Shown here one piece after another: positions 1 through 6,527 of a stretch of DNA of 16,371 nucleotides. Under the pieces are notes generated by a model. It saw only the letters and a list, made by a program, of their open reading frames with translations, was not told the origin of the DNA and searched no databases. The DNA comes from JAKALQ01 sp963978265. GTDB lineage: Bacteria > Actinomycetota > Actinomycetes > S36-B12 > UBA5976. Location of the stretch: positions 1-16,371 of the forward strand of contig CAXBQV010000030.1 in assembly GCA_963978265.1 (NCBI GenBank), given 5' to 3'. Every line of letters starts with the position of its first letter. Position 1 is the stretch's first letter. The translations under genes and the position numbers were made by a program.

Positions 1-524
1 TTACAAATTTCTTCAAATTCTTCACGGTTATAAGCAATACCACCACCTGATCCACCCATCGTGAATGATGGACGAATAATGACTGGGTAACCAGCACCAC
101 CTGTTTCAGCAGCAATTTGTTGCTGAACTGCATGAGCCTCTTCCATTGAATGAGCAATGCCAGACTTGGCAGAGCCCAAACCAATCTTGGTCATAGCCTC
201 TTTAAATTTTTGACGATCTTCCGCTTTATCAATCGCTTCTGGAGATGCTCCAATAAGTTCACAACCATACTTCTTTAAAACCCCATGGCGATGCAAATCC
301 AAAGCACAGTTCAAGGCAGTTTGACCACCCATTGTTGGCAAAATGGCATCTGGTTTTTCTTTCGCAATAATGCGCTCAACTACTTCCCAGGTAATCGGCT
401 CAATGTAAGTAACATCAGCCATCTCCGGATCTGTCATGATGGTCGCAGGGTTACTATTAACCAAAATAACCTTATAACCTTCTGATCTCAAAGCTTTACA
501 AGCTTGAGCGCCAGAATAGTCAAA
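1..524. other. Low-GC foreign segment from a different genome
   Basis: Base composition changes sharply at the left end. The first 60 bases contain 23 G or C (38%), while bases 601-660 contain 37 (62%). Codon use in the carB frame here favours GTT, ATT, GAA, AAA and TTG, unlike the GTC, ATC, GAG and CTC of the operon. The encoded peptide, with HRHGVL, KYGCELIGASPEAIDKAEDR and GLGSAKSGIAHSMEEA, resembles Burkholderiales CarB, and the moderate GC suits a freshwater Polynucleobacter-like bacterium. That taxonomic reading is from memory of the family, not from a search. No second gene is seen in this stretch. Confidence 0.85.
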
Positions 525-599
525 TTAGCAGGCCTGTCCAATGACGATCGGACCGGATCCGATGACGAGCACACTCGTGATGTCTGTACGACGTGGCAT
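1..599 (-). CDS. carB: carB, carbamoyl phosphate synthase large subunit, 5' part; chimeric and interrupted
   Basis: This is the N-terminal part of the large (ammonia- and ATP-using) subunit, which makes carbamoyl phosphate for pyrimidines and arginine from bicarbonate, ATP and ammonia passed on by CarA. The start ATG (599-597) overlaps the carA stop as TGATG, with a purine-rich GGGGGAG 8 bases upstream. Codons 1-24 read as a normal CarB start ending in the conserved GPIVIGQAC motif. Codon 25, Glu in the family motif GQACEFDYSG, is TAA (527-525). After it the same frame continues through FDYSGAQACKAL, NSNPATIMTDPEMAD, PTMGGQTALN and the ATP-grasp stretch RPSFTMGGSGGG to base 1, where the gene leaves the window at about codon 199 of a family length near 1070. 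Codons 1-24 are high-GC and fit the operon. The rest is AT-rich and betaproteobacterial in character. As written, the gene could not make CarB. I judge this a join of two organisms' carB genes rather than a natural pseudogene. Confidence 0.9.
521..540. other. Chimeric junction inside carB, with a nonsense codon at the switch point
   Basis: On the minus strand the actinobacterial reading GGACAGGCCTGC (GQAC, bases 539-528) is followed directly by TAATTTGAC (527-519). The expected codon after TGC is GAA or GAG, so a single G-to-T difference at base 527 produces the stop. The frame is kept exactly through the switch and no codon is lost. The join therefore falls on one of the most conserved short motifs of carB, as expected when short shared words from two organisms are merged during assembly or amplification. 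Confidence 0.85.
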
Positions 600-1723
600 C
601 AGCGCTGCTCCCCCGCCATGAGATCGACGAAGCGATCGAAGAGGTTGGCTGCATCGTGTGGACCTGCCGCCGCCTCCGGGTGGTACTGCACGCTGAATGC
701 GCGCACATCGAGTGCACGTAGTCCCTCGACAACGTTGTCATTGAGGCACACATGCGACACCTCGACGCGACCGAACGCGGTGTCCGCAACTTGATCGAGC
801 GGCGCATCGACAGCGAAGCCGTGGTTGTGCGCGGTGATGTCGACTCGACCGGTAGCCCGGTCCTGCACCGGCTGGTTCACACCACGGTGCCCGTACTTGA
901 GTTTGTAGGTACCGAACCCGAGTGCGCGTCCGAGGATCTGGTTACCGAAGCAGATGCCGAAGAACGGGCGGTCTGCAGCGAGTACCGCTTTCGCGAGTTC
1001 GGTTGCGTGCGCCGCGGTCGACGGATCGCCGGGCCCGTTGGAGAAGAAGACGCCGTCGATGCCGCGCTCCAACAGCTCATCGGCGGTGACGGAGGCCGGC
1101 AGTACATGCACTTCGATGCCGCGTTCCGCCATCCGCACCGGTGTCATGCGTTTGATGCCGAGGTCGAGCGCTGCGATCGTGAACCGCTTCCCTCCTTTTG
1201 GACTCACCACATATGCAGACTTCGTCGTGACGTCGTCCACGTAGTTGGCACCGAGCATTGACGGCGACGCCTGCACCTTCGCAACGAGCTCCTCGACCGT
1301 CGCGTTCGCGGCTTCGCCGGTGAAGAGTCCGACGCGCATCGCGCCCCGCTCGCGCAGATGGCGGGTGATGGCTCGGGTGTCGATGCCGGCCACACCGACG
1401 ACACCATGATTGCGAAGTTCGTCGTCAAGCGACCGCCGTGACCGCCAATTCGATGCGATCGGCGAAGGATCGCGGACCACGTACCCGTTGACCCAGATCC
1501 GATCCGACTCCGGATCCTCGTCGTTCGCGCCGGTGTTGCCGATGTGGGGCGCCGTCATTACGACGACCTGCCCCCGGTACGACGGGTCGGTGAGTGTCTC
1601 CTGGTAACCGGTCATGCCGGTGTTGAACACGGCTTCGCCGAACGCGACGCCGTCGGCGCCGAAGCCTTCCCCGCGGAACGTGCGACCATCCTCGAGTACG
1701 AAGAGCGCGGGTGTACGGGTCAC
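599..1723 (-). CDS. carA: Carbamoyl phosphate synthase small (glutaminase) subunit
   Basis: CarA hydrolyses glutamine and passes the ammonia to CarB for carbamoyl phosphate synthesis in the cytoplasm. The 374 residues match the usual length. Residues 1-150 form the small-subunit N-terminal domain (ALFVLEDGRTFRGEGFG, FNTGMTGYQETLTDPSY). The C-terminal class I glutamine amidotransferase domain has the nucleophile Cys258 in FFGICFGNQILG and the partners His348 and Glu350 in FSVQYHPE. The GNQ variant of the usual GHQ motif is, as I recall, normal in actinobacterial CarA. The GTG start at 1723 overlaps the preceding gene's stop as GTGA, with GGAGG 7 bases upstream, which supports this start. The stop overlaps carB's ATG by one base. 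Expression should follow the PyrR-controlled operon. Confidence 0.97.
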   Translation of the reverse strand: MTRTPALFVLEDGRTFRGEGFGADGVAFGEAVFNTGMTGYQETLTDPSYRGQVVVMTAPHIGNTGANDEDPESDRIWVNGYVVRDPSPIASNWRSRRSLDDELRNHGVVGVAGIDTRAITRHLRERGAMRVGLFTGEAANATVEELVAKVQASPSMLGANYVDDVTTKSAYVVSPKGGKRFTIAALDLGIKRMTPVRMAERGIEVHVLPASVTADELLERGIDGVFFSNGPGDPSTAAHATELAKAVLAADRPFFGICFGNQILGRALGFGTYKLKYGHRGVNQPVQDRATGRVDITAHNHGFAVDAPLDQVADTAFGRVEVSHVCLNDNVVEGLRALDVRAFSVQYHPEAAAGPHDAANLFDRFVDLMAGEQR

Positions 1724-2208
1724 GAGGAGACCTCCGTCGTCGACAGCGCAGCGAGTGCCGCAATGTGGTCGGCGGTGCTGGGGAACCGCATGCCGAATTC
1801 GAGTAGTTCGCCACCGAGGGTGAACGTGACGACGACGATGCCGCCGGTGCCGTAGGCGCGGCCGGCAATGCCGCTGTCCGCACGTGCGGCGATGACATCA
1901 CCGGTCGGAATGCCGAAGGACGTCGATCCGGGACGCGTGACATTGATGCCGCGAGTCGTCACCGCAATGCTCGCATCCGACCGAACGCCGAGTGTGTGCG
2001 CATTCACGCGCTGCAACCACTGGCCTGCCAGGGTGGTGCCGAGGAACCGGCCGCACCAGGGTCCGCTGACAACCGGCGCGTCGAGCAGGTCGTGAGGCCG
2101 TGCGATGTGCGCAGCCCGTGCCTCCGATCGGCGCCATCCGCGGAGCATGAGCAGATAGGTCGTGGCTATCCCGGCGACGATCAGCAGCGTGAGCAATGTG
2201 CGTTGCAT
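1720..2208 (-). CDS. Small membrane protein of the actinobacterial pyr operon (PH-like domain, function unknown)
   Basis: This 162-residue protein occupies the slot between pyrC and carA where many Actinomycetota carry a short membrane protein (the position of Rv1382 in Mycobacterium tuberculosis). Residues about 4-22 form one hydrophobic helix (TLLTLLIVAGIATTYLLML), followed by a basic stretch (RGWRRSEAR), so the rest is probably cytosolic. The soluble part, about residues 40-155, is rich in short beta-type segments (SIAVTTRGINVTR, GGIVVVTFTLGGELLEFGM), in keeping with the PH-like label often given to this family. I see no catalytic motif. The start ATG at 2208 overlaps the pyrC stop as TGATG. 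A longer frame exists upstream but lies inside pyrC. The stop overlaps carA. Co-translation with pyrimidine enzymes suggests a linked role, which is inference only. Confidence 0.8.
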   Translation of the reverse strand: MQRTLLTLLIVAGIATTYLLMLRGWRRSEARAAHIARPHDLLDAPVVSGPWCGRFLGTTLAGQWLQRVNAHTLGVRSDASIAVTTRGINVTRPGSTSFGIPTGDVIAARADSGIAGRAYGTGGIVVVTFTLGGELLEFGMRFPSTADHIAALAALSTTEVSS

Positions 2209-3494
2209 CAGACGAGTTTCCCCTCGAGCACGGTGGCCCTGCCACGCAGGAACGTGGCGACCACTTTGCCACGCATCGCGCGTGCAGCGTAGGGAGTGTT
2301 GCGCGATTTCGATGCGAGTTGCATGGGATCCACTATCCAACGCGCATTCGCATCGACAATCGTGAGGTTCGCGGGTGCACCGACGGCGATCGCTTGCCCA
2401 TGATCGGCGACACGACCGATGCGTGCAGGGTTCACCGACATCCGGTCGGCGACTTGTCGCCAGGTCAGGCGGTTGGTGTCGACCATCGTCTCGATGACGA
2501 CCGAGAGCGCGGTTTCGAGGCCGAGCATGCCCATGGCGGCCGCCGCCCACTCGCAGTCCTTGTCCTCGTGCGGGTGCGGCGCGTGATCGGTGGCGACGAT
2601 GTCGATGGTGCCGTCCTCCAATCCCGCGCGGACAGCGTCAACGTCGGCTGCCGTGCGCAGCGGCGGGTTCACCTTGTACACCGGGTCATAGGTTTCGGCG
2701 AGATCGTCGGTGAGCACCAGGTGGTGCGGGGTGACCTCTGCAGTGACGTGGATGCCACGCGATTTCGCCCAGCGCACGATCTCCACCGAACCGGCGGTCG
2801 AGAGATGACACACATGCAGGCGTGAGCCGACGTGCTCGGCGAGCAGCACGTCGCGCGCGATGATCGCTTCTTCCGCGACTGCCGGCCAGCCGGCGAGTCC
2901 GAGCCGCGCACTGACGATGCCCTCGTTCATCTGCGCATGCTCGGTGAGGCGCGGCTCCTGGGCATGCTGCGCAATGACGCCGTCGAACGCTTTCACGTAT
3001 TCCAGCGCCCGTCGCATGAGCAACGCGTCGGACACGCACTTGCCGTCGTCGGAGAACACCCGAACCTTCGCAGCGGAATCCGCCATCGCGCCGAGTTCCG
3101 CGAGTTGCTGTCCCGCAAGTCCCCGCGTGACGGCACCGACCGGTCGGACGTCGCAGTAGCCGGCGTCGAGTCCTGCCCGCCAAACAAGTTCGACGTCACC
3201 CGCCGTATCCGCAACCGGATTCGTATTGGCCATGGCGTGCACAGCGGTGTATCCGCCGAGTGCCGCGGCACGCGAACCGGTGAGGATCGTCTCGGCATCC
3301 TCGCGTCCGGGTTCGCGCAGGTGGGTGTGCAGGTCCACGAGCCCGGGAAGGAGCACTTCGCCGTTGAACTGGTGCACGGTATCTCCCGTGCCCGATCCCA
3401 CACCGGTGATGTCAGAGATGACGCCGTCAGTCACGACGATGTCGGCAGCGGATTCTCCGTAGGGCGCGACATTTCGCAGGACGATCCTCGACAT
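2208..3494 (-). CDS. pyrC: Dihydroorotase (class I)
   Basis: PyrC cyclises carbamoyl aspartate to dihydroorotate, the third step of UMP synthesis. The 428-residue length and motifs fit the class I, bacterial amidohydrolase type. The metal-binding start DLHTHLREPG has His56 and His58. The metal-ligand region FSDDGK (Asp149/Asp150) stands where class II enzymes use a carboxylated lysine. His177 (AQHAQE), His230 (HVCHLST) and Asp303 (ATDHAPH) complete the site. An N-terminal beta-sandwich strand set and a matching C-terminal piece (ANLTIVDANARWIVD, MRGKVVATFLRG) flank the barrel. The ATG at 3494 overlaps the pyrB stop by one base (TGATG), with only a weak GGTGGT upstream, so translation is probably coupled to pyrB. 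Confidence 0.97.
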   Translation of the reverse strand: MSRIVLRNVAPYGESAADIVVTDGVISDITGVGSGTGDTVHQFNGEVLLPGLVDLHTHLREPGREDAETILTGSRAAALGGYTAVHAMANTNPVADTAGDVELVWRAGLDAGYCDVRPVGAVTRGLAGQQLAELGAMADSAAKVRVFSDDGKCVSDALLMRRALEYVKAFDGVIAQHAQEPRLTEHAQMNEGIVSARLGLAGWPAVAEEAIIARDVLLAEHVGSRLHVCHLSTAGSVEIVRWAKSRGIHVTAEVTPHHLVLTDDLAETYDPVYKVNPPLRTAADVDAVRAGLEDGTIDIVATDHAPHPHEDKDCEWAAAAMGMLGLETALSVVIETMVDTNRLTWRQVADRMSVNPARIGRVADHGQAIAVGAPANLTIVDANARWIVDPMQLASKSRNTPYAARAMRGKVVATFLRGRATVLEGKLV

Positions 3495-4441
3495 CAGATA
3501 CCACCGATCCCTGATTCGGCTCCGCCGAGGAGCAAATACATGACGGCCATGCGCACACTCACGCCGTTGGCAACCTGCTCGACGATGACCGAGCGAGCAC
3601 TGTCGGCCACATCTGCTGCGATTTCCATGCCGCGGTTCATCGGCCCGGGGTGCATGACGATCGTCTGCGGCTGCAGCAGATGCATGCGCGCAGCGTCCAG
3701 GCCGTAGCGCCTCGAGTACTCGTTGGAACTCGGGAAGAACGCCGCATTCATACGCTCGAGTTGGACTCGGAGCATCATCACGGCATCGGCATTCACGATC
3801 GCCTCATCGAGGTCGTACGAGACGGCACACGGCCAGTGTTCCACTCCGACCGGAAGGAGCGTGGGCGGTGCACACAGCGTGACATGCGCGCCGAGCGTGT
3901 GCAGCAGCAGGACGTTGCTGCGCGCAACACGCGAGTGCAGGACGTCGCCGACGATCGTGACCCGTGCCCCTACGAGATCTCCACTGCCATCGCGCAGGTG
4001 TTGCCGCAGCGTGTAGGCATCGAGGAGCGCCTGTGTGGGATGTTCGTGCGTTCCGTCGCCGGCATTGATGACGGTGCTCTCGATCCAGCCTGCGGTTGCC
4101 AGTCGATGTGGTGCGCCACTGGCGCCGTGCCGGATGACGACCGCATCGGCACCCATCGCCTGCAGTGTGAGCGCGGTGTCCTTGAGGCTCTCGCCCTTGG
4201 AGACACTCGATCCCTTCGCCGAGAAATTGATGACGTCGGCGGAGAGCCGCTTGGCTGCCGCTTCGAATGAGATACGCGTTCTCGTGCTGTCCTCGAAAAA
4301 GAGGTTGACGATCGTGCGACCACGCAGCGTCGGCAACTTCTTCACCGGACGATCGGCAACCATCGCGAGTTCTGCGGCGGTGTCGAGAATGAGGAGCGCG
4401 TCGTCGCGCGTGAGATCCGCAGTGGAGAGCAGGTGCTTCAT
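3494..4441 (-). CDS. pyrB: Aspartate carbamoyltransferase catalytic subunit
   Basis: PyrB joins carbamoyl phosphate, supplied by CarAB of the same operon, to aspartate, giving carbamoyl aspartate. At 315 residues it has the normal catalytic-chain length. The carbamoyl phosphate site STRTR is at residues 52-56 in FFEDSTRTRISFE, the mobile-loop lysine Lys82 is in SVSKGES, HPTQALLD starts at residue 134, and HSRVARSN and MHPGPMNRG follow. No regulatory chain gene (pyrI) is present, as expected outside enteric-type enzymes, so control probably comes from PyrR instead. The ATG at 4441 overlaps the pyrR stop as ATGA, with GAGG 7 bases upstream. Confidence 0.98.
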   Translation of the reverse strand: MKHLLSTADLTRDDALLILDTAAELAMVADRPVKKLPTLRGRTIVNLFFEDSTRTRISFEAAAKRLSADVINFSAKGSSVSKGESLKDTALTLQAMGADAVVIRHGASGAPHRLATAGWIESTVINAGDGTHEHPTQALLDAYTLRQHLRDGSGDLVGARVTIVGDVLHSRVARSNVLLLHTLGAHVTLCAPPTLLPVGVEHWPCAVSYDLDEAIVNADAVMMLRVQLERMNAAFFPSSNEYSRRYGLDAARMHLLQPQTIVMHPGPMNRGMEIAADVADSARSVIVEQVANGVSVRMAVMYLLLGGAESGIGGI

Positions 4442-4989
4442 TCGGACGCCTCGCCCATGAGGACGCAGTCCTCAGCGTCATGTTCCGTCAGGTGCACCCG
4501 AACCGTTTCGCGTTGCGACGTCGGCAGGTTCTTCCCGACGTAGTCGGCGCGAATCGGGAGTTCGCGGTGGCCGCGATCGACCAGGACCGCGAGCTGCACC
4601 GCGCGCGGCCGGCCAATATCACCGAGCGCGTCGAGCGCCGCCCGCACACTGCGTCCGCTGTAGAGCACGTCGTCAATGAGGATGACGAGTTTGCCGTCGA
4701 TGCCGCCACTCGGGATCTCGGTGGGCAGCAGTGCGCGCGCCTTCCGTAGACGGAGGTCGTCGCGGTACATCGTGATATCGAGGGAGCCAATCGGAATCTC
4801 GCGTCCTTGGATCGCTGCGAGTCGTTGGCCGATTCGTCGGGCGAGGGCAACGCCGCGGGTCGGGATTCCGAGAAGCACGACATCAGGAGCGCTCTTAGTG
4901 CGCTCGTCGATCTCGTGCGCAATGCGCGTCAGGGCGCGAGCAACGTCGGCAGTCTCGAGGACCGCCCGCATCGGTGATGCGTCGGACAT
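4438..4989 (-). CDS. pyrR: PyrR, pyrimidine operon RNA-binding regulator and uracil phosphoribosyltransferase
   Basis: PyrR senses UMP/UTP and binds a stem-loop in pyr mRNA. Many members also convert uracil and PRPP to UMP. The 183-residue protein has the type I phosphoribosyltransferase fold, with the PRPP-binding motif VILIDDVLYSGRS at residues 102-114 and the early loop GIPTRGVALARRIG. The start is ATG at 4989, because a strong AGGAGGT (5004-4998) lies 8 bases upstream. A longer reading from GTG at 5016 is unlikely, since that codon sits inside the PyrR-binding loop of the leader. The gene opens the pyr operon and its own mRNA carries the binding site, so autoregulation is expected. Its stop overlaps pyrB as ATGA. 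Confidence 0.96.
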   Translation of the reverse strand: MSDASPMRAVLETADVARALTRIAHEIDERTKSAPDVVLLGIPTRGVALARRIGQRLAAIQGREIPIGSLDITMYRDDLRLRKARALLPTEIPSGGIDGKLVILIDDVLYSGRSVRAALDALGDIGRPRAVQLAVLVDRGHRELPIRADYVGKNLPTSQRETVRVHLTEHDAEDCVLMGEASE

Positions 4990-4997
4990 TGTCTGCG

Positions 4998-5004
4998 ACC
5001 TCCT
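4998..5004 (-). promoter_or_regulatory. pyrR ribosome binding site
   Basis: AGGAGGT on the minus strand lies 8 bases before ATG 4989 and is the strongest Shine-Dalgarno in the window. It fixes the pyrR start. Bases 5004-5001 also form part of the lower stem of the PyrR-binding element, so the site is open only when that stem is not formed. Confidence 0.8.
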
Positions 5005-5034
5005 TTCCCGCCTCACTGGACGGCCCTTAAAGGA
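5001..5034 (-). promoter_or_regulatory. PyrR-binding RNA element overlapping the pyrR ribosome binding site
   Basis: Read on the minus strand, this leader contains UCCAGUGAGGC (5020-5010), which fits the PyrR-binding core UCCNGNGAGGY defined in Bacillus pyr leaders. It lies in a stem-loop: UCCUUU (5034-5029) can pair with AAAGGA (5006-5001) as six consecutive pairs, and GCC (5024-5022) with GGC (5012-5010) closes the loop. The 3' arm of the lower stem holds the first half of the pyrR Shine-Dalgarno AGGAGGT (5004-4998). No terminator hairpin or U-run lies between the element and the ATG. Control is therefore best explained as translational repression: nucleotide-bound PyrR holds the stem closed and hides the ribosome site. 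This matches the mechanism reported for Mycobacterium smegmatis and differs from attenuation in Bacillus. Confidence 0.85.
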
Positions 5035-5067
5035 TGTCTGGTGTACCCAACCTTAGTGGATCGGGGA

Positions 5068-6489
5068 CTAGGCCTTGCCGTGGCCCATCGTGTGGACACG
5101 CAGACCGTTCGTGCTCCCCGGAACGCCCGGCGGCACACCGGCCACGATCACGATCTTCTCCCCGATCAGCGCCCGGCCGCTGGCGAGGAGGGCGGCCTCG
5201 AGTTGTTCCACCATGTCGTCGGTGTGTCGCACCGGCGGCACGAGGAAGGTCTCGATACCCCAGACGAGCGCAAGCAGCGACCGCACCCGTGGATTGGGAG
5301 TGAACGCGAGCAACGGGGTGGCTTTCCGATGCCGCGCGAGGGCTCGCGCGGATCGACCGGTTTCCGTGAATGCCGCAAGGTAGCGGGCCTTGAGCGCAGC
5401 GCCGATCTCAGTTGCCGCCCACGTGAGCACCAGCCCCGTGTCGGCCTCCTCCTGGTACGGGAGTGCCGGCAACGAACCGAGCGCATGCTCTTCCATGTGT
5501 TCGATGATCCGCGACATCGTCTGCACTGCGAGGAACGGATGGTCTCCGACGCTCGTCTCGCCCGACAGCATGAGTGCATCGGCCCCGTCGAGGACGGCGT
5601 TTGCGACGTCGGACGCCTCGGCGCGAGTGGGGCGTGACGCTCGCTCCATCGAATCGAGCATCTGGGTGGCGACGATGACCGGCTTGCCGGCGATCCGCGC
5701 CTTGATGATGCACTGCTTCTGCACCAGCGGCACTTCCTCCAGCGGGAGTTCGACGCCGAGGTCGCCACGGGCGACCATGATCGCGTCGAAGGTGTCCACG
5801 ATTTCCTGCAGGTTGGCAACCGCCTGCGGCTTCTCGATCTTGGCGATGACGGGAACGACCACGCCTTCTTCATCCATGATGCGACGCACGTCGTCATAGT
5901 CGGCCGCATTGCGAACGAAGGACAGCGCGATCATGTCGACGCCGATGCGCAGCGCCCAGCGAAGGTCTTCCTCGTCCTTGTCGCTGAGTGCGGGCACGCT
6001 CACTGCTACACCCGGGAGATTGATCCCCTTGTTGCTCGACAGCGCCGTGCCTTCGAGGATCTCGCACACGACGTCCGTGTCGGTGACGCTGAGCGCCTTC
6101 ATGGCCACGCGACCGTCGTCGATGAGGATGCGGTCGCCCGCCTTCACGTCACCGGGCAACCCTTTGTAGGTGGTCGAGGCTCTGGTCGCCGTGCCATCGA
6201 CGTCAGCGGTGGTGATGGTGAACTTATCGCCGGGCTTCACCTCGACCTTGCCGGCGGAGAACTTCCCGAGGCGGATCTTGGGACCCTGCAGATCGGCGAG
6301 GATGCCGACTGCGTGTCCCGACTCGTCCGATGCCTTGCGCACATTGGTGTAACGGATCGCCTGCTCCTCGTGCGAACCATGCGACATGTTGAGACGCGCG
6401 ACATTCATGCCGGATGCGACGAGCGCACGGACCGAGTCAAGGCTTTCCGTTGCAGGACCGAGGGTGCACACGATTTTGGCGCGACGCAC
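5068..6489 (-). CDS. pyk: Pyruvate kinase
   Basis: This enzyme transfers phosphate from PEP to ADP, giving pyruvate and ATP, the last step of glycolysis. The 473-residue protein has the expected barrel start (RRAKIVCTLGPA, GMNVARLNMSHG), the B domain at about residues 70-165, catalytic Lys217 with metal ligand Glu219 in VIAKIEKPQAV, Asp243 in MVARGDLGVELP, and TQMLDSM/RPTRAE. The Glu219-Asp243 distance of 24 equals that between Glu271 and Asp295 of rabbit enzyme. Residues LQGPKIRL (67-74) carry Lys71 where potassium-dependent enzymes have Glu, so activity probably does not need K+. The start is GTG at 6489, giving the usual N-terminus, with a purine-rich AGAAGAG nearby. It sits 38 bases after gltD and 78 bases before pyrR's ATG. 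Confidence 0.97.
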   Translation of the reverse strand: MRRAKIVCTLGPATESLDSVRALVASGMNVARLNMSHGSHEEQAIRYTNVRKASDESGHAVGILADLQGPKIRLGKFSAGKVEVKPGDKFTITTADVDGTATRASTTYKGLPGDVKAGDRILIDDGRVAMKALSVTDTDVVCEILEGTALSSNKGINLPGVAVSVPALSDKDEEDLRWALRIGVDMIALSFVRNAADYDDVRRIMDEEGVVVPVIAKIEKPQAVANLQEIVDTFDAIMVARGDLGVELPLEEVPLVQKQCIIKARIAGKPVIVATQMLDSMERASRPTRAEASDVANAVLDGADALMLSGETSVGDHPFLAVQTMSRIIEHMEEHALGSLPALPYQEEADTGLVLTWAATEIGAALKARYLAAFTETGRSARALARHRKATPLLAFTPNPRVRSLLALVWGIETFLVPPVRHTDDMVEQLEAALLASGRALIGEKIVIVAGVPPGVPGSTNGLRVHTMGHGKA

Positions 6490-6527
6490 TGGGACTCTTC
6501 TCTCTTCGGGGATGGATGCAGCCTAGT

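Noticed and set aside
285..485. Short plus-strand frame in the low-GC segment
   Set aside because: It lies antisense to a well-conserved part of carB and has no features of its own.
1..524. Horizontal transfer of carB from a betaproteobacterium
   Set aside because: The stop codon exactly at the breakpoint, the absence of any mobile-element trace and the fall of the join on a highly conserved motif all favour an assembly or amplification chimera.
504..794. Plus-strand frame crossing the carB junction
   Set aside because: It is opposite carB and carA and spans the chimeric join, so it cannot be a natural gene.
926..970. CarA GICFGNQ in place of the common GICLGHQ as a sign of lost glutaminase activity
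   Set aside because: The nucleophile Cys258 and the His348/Glu350 pair are intact, and I recall this variant as normal in actinobacterial CarA.
4990..5016. Longer pyrR start at GTG 5016
   Set aside because: The codon sits in the PyrR-binding loop, while ATG 4989 has a strong AGGAGGT at ideal spacing and gives the usual protein length.
5043..5080. Promoter for the pyr operon with TAAGGT (5055-5050) as -10
   Set aside because: The hexamer is plausible and well placed before the leader, but no -35-like sequence is found at 16-18 bases upstream, so I do not call it.
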